This document shows positions 54,677-62,379 of a stretch of DNA of 64,000 nt, one piece after another. This DNA comes from Paracoccus denitrificans. Lineage in GTDB: Bacteria; Pseudomonadota; Alphaproteobacteria; Rhodobacterales; Rhodobacteraceae. The stretch spans positions 184,337 through 248,336 of the forward strand of contig NZ_FNEA01000003.1 in NCBI RefSeq assembly GCF_900100045.1, given 5' to 3'. The stretch's first letter is position 1. Each line of letters begins with the position of its first letter. Position numbers and translations under genes: made by a program. Under the pieces are notes generated by a model. The model made no database searches, was not told the DNA's origin, and saw only the letters and a program-made list of their open reading frames with translations.

Positions 54677-55900
54677 TCAGGCGACGCGACGCTGCCCCCA
54701 TTGCGGAAAGGGATCGGGCAACCGTGCCCAGGCCTCGGGCGTGAAGTCCCAGGCGTCGACCAGGGCGTCGTCCAGAGCTTTGGTGATGGCCGCAGGGTCC
54801 ATGCCCGCGCCGATGAACACCAGTTCCTGACGCCGGTCGCCCCAGGGTTCCTCCCAATGCTTCGCCACCTCGGCGAGGCTGTCGGGATGGGTCGGCCAGC
54901 GTTCCCGCGGCACCGAGGCCCACCAGCCGCCCAGCGGCACAACCGAGGAAACGACGCCGGCCAGGCTGAACTCCACCGCCCAGTTCGGGCGCGAGGCGAT
55001 CCAGAAATGCCCCTTGGCCCGGATCACGCCCGGCAACTCGCCGTTGAAGAGGTCGTAGATCTTGCGGGGATGGAACGGCCGCCGCGCCCGATAGACAAAG
55101 GACGAGATGCCGTATTCCTCGGTCTCGGGCACATGATCCCGGAACCCGTAGAGCTCTTTCGCCCACATCGGATGCATATGCGCGCGGTCGAAATCGAACA
55201 GGCCGGTATCGAAGATCGCATCGGCATCGACACGGCCGAAATCCGTCTCGATCAGCTTCGCGTCCGGGTTCAGCGCCCGCACGATCCTGCGCGCCCGGTC
55301 CAGCCTCTCGGGTCCCGCATCCGTCGCCTTGTTCAGCACCACCACATCGGCAAATTCGATCTGGTCGGTCAGCAGGTTGACCAGCGTCCGCTCATCCTCG
55401 TCGCCCAGGCTCTCGCCGCGTTCGGCGATGAAATCGTCGCTGGCAAAATCCGTCGTCAGGTTGATCGCATCGACGACCGTGACCATCGTGTCGAGACGCG
55501 AGACATCCGACAGGCTGTCGCCGTTCTCGTCGCGGAAATCGAAGGTCGCGGCGACGGGCAACGGCTCGGCGATGCCGGTGCCCTCGATCAGCAGATAGTC
55601 GAAGCGGCCCTCCTCGGCCAGCTTGCGCACCCCTTGCAGCAGGTCGTCGCGCAAGGTGCAGCAGATGCAGCCATTGGTCATCTCGACCAGCTTTTCCTCG
55701 GCGCGGTTCAGTTCGGCGCCGTCGCGGACCAGATCGGCGTCGATGTTCACCTCGGACATGTCGTTGACGATGACCGCAACGCGGCGGCCCTCGCGATTGT
55801 TCAGGATATGGTTCAGCAGCGTGGTCTTTCCGGCGCCGAGGAAGCCGGACAGGACGGTGACGGGCAGGCGATTGTCGCGGGTTGGCTGGCTGAGTGGCAT
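54677..55900 (-). CDS. COG0523/CobW-family GTPase, ZigA/YciC-like zinc metallochaperone
   Basis: A 407-residue G3E GTPase. Walker A is GFLGAGKT (residues 19-26), the metal motif is GCICC (77-81), the switch region is [20 protein letters not shown] and the guanine-recognition motif is LNKATD. The C-terminal CobW_C domain ([39 protein letters not shown]) is complete. Its promoter region contains a near-perfect Zur-like box 15 bp upstream, so it should be induced in zinc starvation and supply zinc to client proteins. Confidence 0.9.
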   Translation of the reverse strand: MPLSQPTRDNRLPVTVLSGFLGAGKTTLLNHILNNREGRRVAVIVNDMSEVNIDADLVRDGAELNRAEEKLVEMTNGCICCTLRDDLLQGVRKLAEEGRFDYLLIEGTGIAEPLPVAATFDFRDENGDSLSDVSRLDTMVTVVDAINLTTDFASDDFIAERGESLGDEDERTLVNLLTDQIEFADVVVLNKATDAGPERLDRARRIVRALNPDAKLIETDFGRVDADAIFDTGLFDFDRAHMHPMWAKELYGFRDHVPETEEYGISSFVYRARRPFHPRKIYDLFNGELPGVIRAKGHFWIASRPNWAVEFSLAGVVSSVVPLGGWWASVPRERWPTHPDSLAEVAKHWEEPWGDRRQELVFIGAGMDPAAITKALDDALVDAWDFTPEAWARLPDPFPQWGQRRVA

Positions 55901-55915
55901 GGCGTCCTCGTAAAT

Positions 55916-55933
55916 GTAATGTTATTACGTTAC
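55916..55933. promoter_or_regulatory. Zur-like box between the divergent zinc-starvation operons
   Basis: GTAATGTTATTACGTTAC is an imperfect palindrome of the alphaproteobacterial Zur-box type (GTAA-GT-AT-AC-TTAC). It lies 15 bp before the CobW-family gene and ~112 bp before the divergent gene at 56046, so both operons could be controlled together. Confidence 0.7.
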
Positions 55934-56045
55934 TCAAATAACCAGAATCACCGAGGCCTGCAATGCCGTTTTCCGCTCCTCCCGACCAAGGCGCCGAACG
56001 CGGTCCGCCGCCTCGCAAGCGAACGGCAGCAAGGAGAGCGAAGCC

Positions 56046-56498
56046 ATGCTGGAAGATGTGACGACCAGCCGCGTCAGAGAGGATGCGTCGTTCAAGGCAG
56101 CCGCAGGGCCCTATCTGGCCCAGGTGCGCAAGGCCCTGATGCGATGGGCCGAGGTCGTTTCCCTGGGCCGGCTGGAGGATCTGCTGGCTCTTTACGCCAG
56201 CGACGCCATTCTTGTCCCCACGATGGCGGATGAGATCGGCGGCCATGCCGACGAACGGCGGGCCTATTTCGAAAGCTTCCTCGCCAATCCCAAGCTGCGC
56301 TGTCGTATCGACACGCTGCGCAAGCGTATCAGCCACAAGCTGGGCACCGTGGTTGTCGGCGGGCATTACATCTTCACCTTCGAACGCGACGGCGCGGAAC
56401 AGACGCTGCCGGCCCGCTACCTGTTCACCTTCGAGGAAATCGACGGGGCCTGGCTGATCACCGGGCACCATTCCTCGCGCATGCCCTCTTCGTCGTAA
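56046..56498 (+). CDS. SnoaL-like/DUF4440-type protein
   Basis: A 150-residue protein of the NTF2 superfamily: ALMRWAEVVSLGRLEDLLAL, YASDAILVPTMAD, GTVVVGGHYIFTFERDGAEQ, LPARYLFTFEEIDGAWLITG and HHSSRMPSS. The C-terminal HH-S-R pattern is typical of the calcium/calmodulin-kinase association-like branch. No catalytic role can be inferred. It is the first gene of the plus-strand operon led by the shared Zur-like box. Confidence 0.78.
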   Translation: MLEDVTTSRVREDASFKAAAGPYLAQVRKALMRWAEVVSLGRLEDLLALYASDAILVPTMADEIGGHADERRAYFESFLANPKLRCRIDTLRKRISHKLGTVVVGGHYIFTFERDGAEQTLPARYLFTFEEIDGAWLITGHHSSRMPSSS

Positions 56499-56516
56499 TT
56501 CAAGCACGGAAACACG

Positions 56517-56981
56517 ATGCCCCTCTTTTCTCCCCGCCTCACCGTCGCGCAGGTCGAGGAAGGCCATGCGCTGGCTCCGAAATTCGATGCCGCCGGGCTG
56601 ATCCCGGTCGTCACCACGGATGCCGCGACCGGCGAGGTGCTGATGATGGGCGTGATGAATGCCGAGGCGCTGACGCGCAGCATCGCAACCGGCGAGGCGC
56701 ATTACTGGAGCCGTTCGCGGCAACGCCTGTGGCACAAGGGCGTGACCAGCGGCCTGATCCAGAAGATCGTCGAGATGCGGATCGACGACGATCAGGACGC
56801 GATCTGGCTGCGGGTGCAGGTTGCCGGAGGCGCAAGCTGCCATGTCGGCTATCGCTCCTGCTTCTATCGCGCGGTGCCGCTGGGCGGGGTCGGTGCGCCC
56901 GAGCTGCGCTTCACCGAGTCCGAAAAGCTTTTCGATCCTGCCGAGGTCTATGGCGATGCGCCCAATCCAACCCAGCTCTGA
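56517..56981 (+). CDS. HisI-family phosphoribosyl-AMP cyclohydrolase paralog
   Basis: A 154-residue homologue of PRA-cyclohydrolase (histidine pathway): [17 protein letters not shown], then [15 protein letters not shown] and [16 protein letters not shown]. In standard HisI the metal motif is D-C-D-x-D, with that Cys as a zinc ligand. Here it is D90-D91-D92-Q-D94, while the other two cysteines (C108, C115) remain. This suggests altered or weaker zinc dependence. Its place behind a Zur-like box fits a zinc-sparing HisI paralog. The main hisI/hisIE is not in this window. Confidence 0.85.
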   Translation: MPLFSPRLTVAQVEEGHALAPKFDAAGLIPVVTTDAATGEVLMMGVMNAEALTRSIATGEAHYWSRSRQRLWHKGVTSGLIQKIVEMRIDDDQDAIWLRVQVAGGASCHVGYRSCFYRAVPLGGVGAPELRFTESEKLFDPAEVYGDAPNPTQL

Positions 56982-57651
56982 TGCGCTCTGGATGGGGCGG
57001 GCGCTGGCGCTTGCCCGGCGGATGCGCGGCCATGTCTGGCCCAATCCGCCCGTGGGCTGCGTGATCGTGAAAGACGGCACGATCATCGCCGAAGGCGAGA
57101 CGCAGCCGGGCGGACGGCCCCATGCCGAGCGGCTCGCGCTGAACCGCGCCGGGGCGGCGGCCCGCGGAGCCACGCTTTATGTCACGCTGGAGCCCTGCTG
57201 CCATTGGGGCAGGACGCCGCCCTGCGCCGATGCGATCATTGCTGCCGGGGTGACCCGTGTCGTTGCCGCGATGCAGGATCCCGATCCCCGCGTGGACGGC
57301 GGCGGCTTCGCCCGGCTGCGCGCGGCCGGCATCGAGGTGACGGTCGGCGAAGGCGCCACTGACGCCGCTGCGATCATGTCCGGCTTCCTGCACCGCACCC
57401 GGACCGGAGAGCCCGAGCTGATCCTGGCCGAACGGGCGGGCGCCGTCCCCGAGGGCGCCGACGCCCTGCTGGAGACGCGGAACGGACGGCACGGGCTTCG
57501 CCTGCGCGATCCCGGCCGGCTGGCAGAGGTGGCCTGCGATCTTTCCCCCGATGGCGGGCTTCTGCGCCGCCTCGGTGGCCTCGGCCTGACTTCGGTTGCC
57601 CTGTGGCGCGACGACCCGCTATCCGCCGCGCTTTCCACAACGCCCGCATGA
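56956..57651 (+). CDS. RibD-like deaminase domain protein (no reductase domain)
   Basis: A 231-residue protein with a complete cytidine-deaminase-type domain: HAE at residues 56-58 ([11 protein letters not shown]) and [10 protein letters not shown] with C81 and C90 as zinc ligands. Diaminohydroxyphosphoribosylaminopyrimidine deaminase/reductase (RibD) is normally ~350-380 residues; here the C-terminal reductase half is missing and replaced by a short divergent tail. It overlaps hisI by 26 bp. It may be a stand-alone deaminase or a repurposed one. Confidence 0.8.
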   Translation: MRPIQPSSDALWMGRALALARRMRGHVWPNPPVGCVIVKDGTIIAEGETQPGGRPHAERLALNRAGAAARGATLYVTLEPCCHWGRTPPCADAIIAAGVTRVVAAMQDPDPRVDGGGFARLRAAGIEVTVGEGATDAAAIMSGFLHRTRTGEPELILAERAGAVPEGADALLETRNGRHGLRLRDPGRLAEVACDLSPDGGLLRRLGGLGLTSVALWRDDPLSAALSTTPA

Positions 57652-57659
57652 GGATTTCG

Positions 57660-57878
57660 ATGAACTACATTCCGCAAACCTATGACGAATGGGAACATTG
57701 CATCACCGTCAAATGCCGCATCCCGCTGACACCGGGCTATGTGGCCGCGCGCATCGCCGCGCTTGAGGACAGGCACGACTTCCACACCCAGAAATTCATC
57801 GACCGCTGGGGCGAGGCCCATCATGCGCGCACGCTGGAATGGTTCCGCAAGGCCGCGGGCAAGCTCGCCGCCGATTGA
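57660..57878 (+). CDS. Small conserved-looking protein of the zinc-starvation operon
   Basis: A 72-residue protein, MNYIPQTYDEWEHCITVKCR then IPLTPGYVAARIAALEDRHD, FHTQKFIDRWGEAHHARTLE. Two cysteines (C14, C19) and several histidines could bind metal. ATG 57660 has GAGGAT upstream; an in-frame ATG at 57648 overlaps the preceding stop and would add four residues. It is followed 25 bp later by the second CobW-like GTPase. No function is known to me. Confidence 0.62.
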   Translation: MNYIPQTYDEWEHCITVKCRIPLTPGYVAARIAALEDRHDFHTQKFIDRWGEAHHARTLEWFRKAAGKLAAD

Positions 57879-57903
57879 TCCGCTTTCATTCGGGACGAAC
57901 ACC

Positions 57904-59118
57904 ATGCCGCAGGTTCCGGTCACCATCCTCAACGGCTTTCTCGGCGCCGGGAAGACCACGCTCCTGCAAAGCCTGCTGGTGCAGGCCCGGGTCATGCCGG
58001 GCGTGCGGCTTGGCGTCATCGTCAACGAGATGGGCGAACTCGACATCGATGGCGCGATCCTCGACACCAGCGAGGTGATCTCGCGCCGCGACCCGCGCTT
58101 TGCCGCCATTCCGGCCGGCAGCATCAGCGGCGCGCAGGGGCTGGAGCAGTTCGCCCGTGCCGTGGACAGGGTGATCTCGCAGGGGGCCGCCACCCATGTG
58201 CTGATCGAAACCTCGGGCAGCACCCATCCCTGGCCGCTTCTGGAGGCGATCCGCGCGCATCCCGCCCTGCGGCTGCACGGCTTCCTGTCGGTGGTGGACA
58301 CGGTGACGCTGGCGCAGGACCACGACCTGGGCCGCGCCATCCTGCCCGCCGCCTCGCGCCAGTTGGCCGAGGGCCGGCGCGGGATCGAGAACCTGCTGGC
58401 CGAGCAGATCATGTTCGCCAGCCGCATCCTGCTGAGCAAGATGGACCGGGTGTGCGGCGAGACGCTGCGCACTGTCGCGCAGGCCGTCCACCCGCTCAAC
58501 CCCTTCGCCGACATCATGGGCATGCAATGGGGCAATGTCCGGCTGGCCGATGTGCTGGCCTTGCCGCCCTATGACCATGCGCGCGTCGCCACCCTGGGGG
58601 CGGAACTGACCGACTGGGACCGCGGCCGCGGCACCGCCTCGATGTCCGGGGCCGAAGGCTACCGGCTCGGCAGCATCGTGATCGCGGACCCCCGCCCCTT
58701 TCACCCGCAAAGGCTGTGGAAGGTCTATAACCATTCCCTCGGCAACGGCATCCATCGCAGCAAGGGCTTCTTCTGGCTGCCTTCGCGCGACCGGCTGCAA
58801 CTGCTGTGGAACCAGACCGCCGGCAGCATCGGGCTGGAGATCGTCAATTACTGGAAGATCGCGGCGCTGGAGGACGAAAGCCTCAACCTGCTGCCCGAGG
58901 AACGCCAAGAGATGCGCCGCCGCCTTGCCGGCATGTCGCCCGAGTTCGGCGACCGGCGCTGCCGGCTGACCGTGATCGGGGATCGCGACGGGCTTGCGGA
59001 CTTCGCCGATGCGGTCAGGAGCTGCTTCTGCACCCCTGCAGAGGTCGCGGCCTGGAGGGCGGGCGAAGCCTTCGACGATCCCTGGCCGGCAAGCACGGCG
59101 CGATTGTCGCAGCGGTAA
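57904..59118 (+). CDS. COG0523/CobW-family GTPase lacking the CxCC motif
   Basis: A 404-residue G3E GTPase. Walker A GFLGAGKT lies at residues 11-18, with NEMGELDIDG after it and an LIETSGSTHP switch. Where the metal-binding GCxCC normally lies, it reads IPAGSISG (69-76), so the usual cysteines are absent. The guanine motif is SKMD. A CobW_C domain (GSIVIADPRPFHPQRLWKVY, GFFWLPSRDRLQLLWNQTAG) follows and the tail has CFC. It is last in the plus-strand operon. It may carry another metal or a regulatory role. Confidence 0.85.
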   Translation: MPQVPVTILNGFLGAGKTTLLQSLLVQARVMPGVRLGVIVNEMGELDIDGAILDTSEVISRRDPRFAAIPAGSISGAQGLEQFARAVDRVISQGAATHVLIETSGSTHPWPLLEAIRAHPALRLHGFLSVVDTVTLAQDHDLGRAILPAASRQLAEGRRGIENLLAEQIMFASRILLSKMDRVCGETLRTVAQAVHPLNPFADIMGMQWGNVRLADVLALPPYDHARVATLGAELTDWDRGRGTASMSGAEGYRLGSIVIADPRPFHPQRLWKVYNHSLGNGIHRSKGFFWLPSRDRLQLLWNQTAGSIGLEIVNYWKIAALEDESLNLLPEERQEMRRRLAGMSPEFGDRRCRLTVIGDRDGLADFADAVRSCFCTPAEVAAWRAGEAFDDPWPASTARLSQR

Positions 59119-59143
59119 GCCGCCCGGTCCTGCAATGCGCCCT

Positions 59144-59542
59144 TCAGGCCGGCCGCGACGTCCTGAAGCGGTCGCGATAGTCGCGCGGCGTCAGCGAAAA
59201 CCGGCGCAGGAAGGCCTTGCGCAATTGCTCGTCCGAGGTGAAGCCGCAGCGGAAGGCGATGGCCTTCAGCGGCAGGTCGCAGTCCAGAAGCAGCGCCTTG
59301 GCCCGCTCGCAACGCGCGCCTTCCAGATAGCTGGCAGGGGTCGTGCCCGGCGCGCCGCTCATCTGGCTGGTCAGGGCGGTGCCGAACTGCGACTCCGGTA
59401 GCCCCCCGATCCGGCCACGGCCCAATTCGTAGCCATGGCAATAGGGACAATGAAACGCGGTCTTGCCCCTGCCATCGTGAGTGGAGCCGCCTTCCAGGGC
59501 GACATGGAAATCGTCCCTTTGCCCTGTGGCACCGATAGCCAC
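59144..59542 (-). pseudogene. Chimeric scar: thioredoxin-reductase-like piece joined to AraC C-terminus
   Basis: The 5' part of this minus-strand frame (FHVALEGGSTHDGRG, KTAFHCPYCHGYELGRG) is an internal piece of a thioredoxin-reductase-like protein with a CPYC active site. From ~59400 it becomes the second helix-turn-helix of an AraC-family regulator (GTTPASYLEGARCERAKALL, CDLPLKAIAFRCGFTSDEQL, RKAFLRRFSLTPRDYRDRF). Both genes lack their beginnings or ends. It sits between two GTPase genes and is most likely a deletion remnant, although the frame is open. Confidence 0.65.
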
Positions 59543-59582
59543 CGCACCGATTCAGGTCAGGAGCGGATAGCGCAGAAGCTGT

Positions 59583-60683
59583 TCACGCCCCGCCGTGTTT
59601 GAACGCATCGAGGACTGATGCCAGGAAGGGCTGCGGCTTGCCCGCCAGCGTATCGAAATCCGCGCGGATCGCGGCCTCGTCCAGATAGGTGCCGATCACC
59701 ACTAGGCGGCTCGATGCCTGCCCCTGCGGCCAGGCGTCGAGCCGCGCGACCGGATAAAGCCGATGCTGCACGGCATGGACCACGGCCGGGGCGGCAGGAT
59801 CATCCTGCAGCGCGACCAGCCCCTTGATCCGCAAAATCCCATTCCCCGGTGTCGAGGTCAGCTTGATCAGGAACCGCCTGAGCGCTCCCAGCTCCAGCGG
59901 CTGATCATGCATCAGCGGGATCGCAACGACGTTGCCGTGCCGGTTCAGGTTGTGGAAATCCGCTCCATGGTCGTGGTGATGATCGGTCTCGGCCATAAGC
60001 CAGGCCTCGACGCCCTCGCCCTTGCCGAAAGCTGAATAGCTGCCCGGAGCCAGCAGGCGCGCCGGATCGAAATCCGCCGCCGCCGCATCATGGACCCGCA
60101 GGGCGGGGTTGATCGTCCGCAGTCTTTCGGGCCAGCCATGCGCCGGGGCCGCGTCGGTCCGGGTCAGGACCGCATGATCGGCGGAGGCGATCTGGCGCAG
60201 GCTCTCGGAGTGGCTCTTCAGCGCCGCGCCAATGCCCTGGACATCGACGACCGCGATCGCGCCCGACAGGCGGAAGGCGCGGGCCACCGCATGGTCGCGC
60301 AGCGACAGCGCCGCCACCCCGCCCGGAATCAGGCTGTTGATGATCGGTGCGGGATCGGCCAGCCCCGTTGTCTCCACGATGACCCGCGAGAACGGCGGCA
60401 GGCGGTCGTCGCGGCGTCCGATAAGCAACTCATCCAGAGACGAGCGCAGGTCGCTGCCGACGGTGCAGCAGATGCAGCCGGTGGTCGTGACCACCGGCCG
60501 CTCCCGCCCCTCGCGGATCAGATCGTGATCGACGGAAACCAGGCCGAACTCGTTGATTATCAAAGCCGTGTCTTGGAAGCTCGGGTTCTCGAGGATGCGG
60601 TTGAGAAGCGTGGTCTTGCCCGCGCCGAGAAAGCCTGTGAGCAGGAAAACGGGGATCTGGTCCACGGGTTTGCCGGGCCTCAT
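59583..60683 (-). CDS. COG0523/CobW-family GTPase with His-rich loop
   Basis: A 366-residue G3E GTPase. Walker A is GFLGAGKT (17-24), the metal motif GCICC lies at 69-73, and the switch is [21 protein letters not shown] metal-binding-looking [18 protein letters not shown] loop lies before the CobW_C domain. This loop and the short C-domain resemble YjiA/P47K-type members. It begins in an ATGA overlap with the chimeric fragment upstream (60680), so it may be translated by coupling to it. A role in zinc delivery is inferred. Confidence 0.87.
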   Translation of the reverse strand: MRPGKPVDQIPVFLLTGFLGAGKTTLLNRILENPSFQDTALIINEFGLVSVDHDLIREGRERPVVTTTGCICCTVGSDLRSSLDELLIGRRDDRLPPFSRVIVETTGLADPAPIINSLIPGGVAALSLRDHAVARAFRLSGAIAVVDVQGIGAALKSHSESLRQIASADHAVLTRTDAAPAHGWPERLRTINPALRVHDAAAADFDPARLLAPGSYSAFGKGEGVEAWLMAETDHHHDHGADFHNLNRHGNVVAIPLMHDQPLELGALRRFLIKLTSTPGNGILRIKGLVALQDDPAAPAVVHAVQHRLYPVARLDAWPQGQASSRLVVIGTYLDEAAIRADFDTLAGKPQPFLASVLDAFKHGGA

Positions 60684-61054
60684 GGGGTGGCTCCTTTCCG
60701 GTGGCGTCGTGCCAGCAGGACCTGCTTCAGCGCGGTCAGATGGGGAAATTCGACCAGCATCCCAATGACGATGGTGGCAAGGGTCAAGGGCTGGTCCGGG
60801 ATCGCGACAGCCGTCACCGCCAGCATCAGCGGCGCATTACGCGCCGCCGTGGTCATCGCCAGCAGGGCTTGCTGCGGATAGGACAGCCGGAACACCCGCA
60901 CCAGCACATCGAAGACCACGGCGGGGCGGGCATTGCCGATATGGGCATAATCGTAAACGGTGGGGCCGCAGACATAGATGCGGACCTCGCGCGGATTGCG
61001 GGGGATGAAGGGCTGTTTCTCGCCGCCCAGGCTGTTGGTCAGGAATAAGGCCAT
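60680..61054 (-). pseudogene. Chimera of a CysRS-paralog N-terminus and an ACR3/BASS-type transporter C-terminus
   Basis: A 124-residue open frame. Residues 1-57 ([55 protein letters not shown]) are the beginning of a cysteinyl-tRNA synthetase (with the HIGN signature). The rest ([40 protein letters not shown]) is the last membrane segment of a bile-acid:Na+/arsenite-type transporter. The junction is near 60885. A CysRS paralog is among the gene types known to accompany COG0523 clusters. It cannot be functional as either enzyme. Confidence 0.72.
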
Positions 61055-61105
61055 CTTTTCGTCTCTGTCGTGGAAAATGCCGGATCGGTTGCGCGGGGAC
61101 GGGCC

Positions 61106-61984
61106 TCAACAGAGGCATTGGTCGGCATCGCAACAGGCCAGATCGTCCAGATACATGTTGTTGGCGCGATAGGCTTCCAGCGCCGCGGTCTCAGCGCCCA
61201 GCCGTCCTGCAATGGCGCGGGCGACCACGGCGAAACGCTGCCGGAACTTGTAGATGAAGCAGAACAGATGCCCATTATGCGACACTTCCGGCCCGACCAG
61301 GAACAGGCCCGGCAATTCGGTGGATTCGTCCTGCGGCGTCAGCAGCGGCAGGCCGGACTCATTATAGTCGAACCAGTCCGAGACCGGCCCCGTGCCGCTG
61401 GCAAAACCCGTGGCCAGGATCGGCGCATGGGCCGAAAGCCAGCTGCGCCCGTCGCCGGCAAGGATGCGGATGCCGCCCGGCTCGGCCTCCAGCGCGATGG
61501 CCTCGGCGCCTTCGACCAGCGTGATCGCCCCGCCCTTCAGCGCCGGAGCCAGCCGCTGGCGGGTGAAAGGCGACAGGGCGCGGCTGGGGTCCTTGTCGCC
61601 GTCCTGCCAGGGCGCGCCGCGCTCCAGAACCGTCGCGCGCTTGCCGGCGCGCGCGAGCCCGATCGCCGCGTCGATGCCGCTTTCATAGCCGCCGATGACG
61701 AAGACCTCGTCGCCCGGCACATCCTGCCAACGGCCGACCGCGGCGTAATGGCGGGCAAGTTCCGCACCGATCAGCCCCCCATCCGAAGGGGTGCCGAACT
61801 GCCCGCAGGCCCAGATCACGAAATCCGCGCCGATCTCGCCGCGATCCGTGCGCAGGACGAACCCTTCGCCCTGCGGCTCCAGCCCCAGCACCTCGATACC
61901 GCATGCGACGTTCAGCCCAAAGGCCAGCGCCGCCTGCTCCAGATATTGCGCGTAACGCCCGCCGTCGGGATGCTCGCGCTTCAA
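61106..61984 (-). pseudogene. N-terminally truncated flavin-dependent monooxygenase (CzcO-like)
   Basis: The frame has no start codon other than TTG at 61984 and begins mid-protein (KREHPDGGRYAQYLEQAALA), lacking the first FAD-binding GxGxxG. It retains the second dinucleotide fold FVIGGYESGIDAAIGLARAG and the C-terminal PILATGFASGTGPVSDWF and LFLVGPEVSHNGHLFCFIY. A Cys-rich ending (ACCDADQCLC) is notable. Without the N-terminus it should not bind FAD. It is fused upstream to a cobU piece. Confidence 0.7.
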
Positions 61985-62240
61985 CGACCAGCCGCGCGCC
62001 CTGCCCGTCCGTGCGCGCCAGAGCGCCCGCCAGATCGCGCGGCTCCTCGACCGTGCGCCAGCCGCTGCCCCGCCGGTCGCGGTGCAGGCCGATGCGCTGC
62101 GTCATTTCGTCGTCCCGGGCCTCGGCCGTGGCGATGTAGATCCGCGCGCCCTCGTGCCGGGCCGCGATGGTTTCGGCCAGCGCGGACTTGCCCGAACGGG
62201 CGCCGCCGGTGACCAGGGTGATGCACGGATCGCTGCTCAT
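61985..62240 (-). pseudogene. cobU: Fragment of adenosylcobinamide kinase/guanylyltransferase
   Basis: The first ~85 residues of CobU remain: MSSDPCITLVTGGARSGKSA (Walker A GGARSGKS), then YIATAEARDDEMTQRIGLHR and SGWRTVEEPRDLAGAL. The gene is cut at about 61985, where the flavin monooxygenase fragment begins in a different frame. The remaining part of CobU (guanylyl-transfer His region) is gone. This fragment hints that B12 assembly genes once lay nearby. Confidence 0.72.
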
Positions 62241-62379
62241 GTCGATCTTGTTTCACATGGGCGGGCGCTGCGAAAGCCGGAAATCGCACTTGCTGTCTTA
62301 CAGGTTTTGTGCTCAATTTCGATCATCCGCGCGGCACGGACGACAAGAACCGCGCTATGCATCATCAGAGAGGTGCCCC

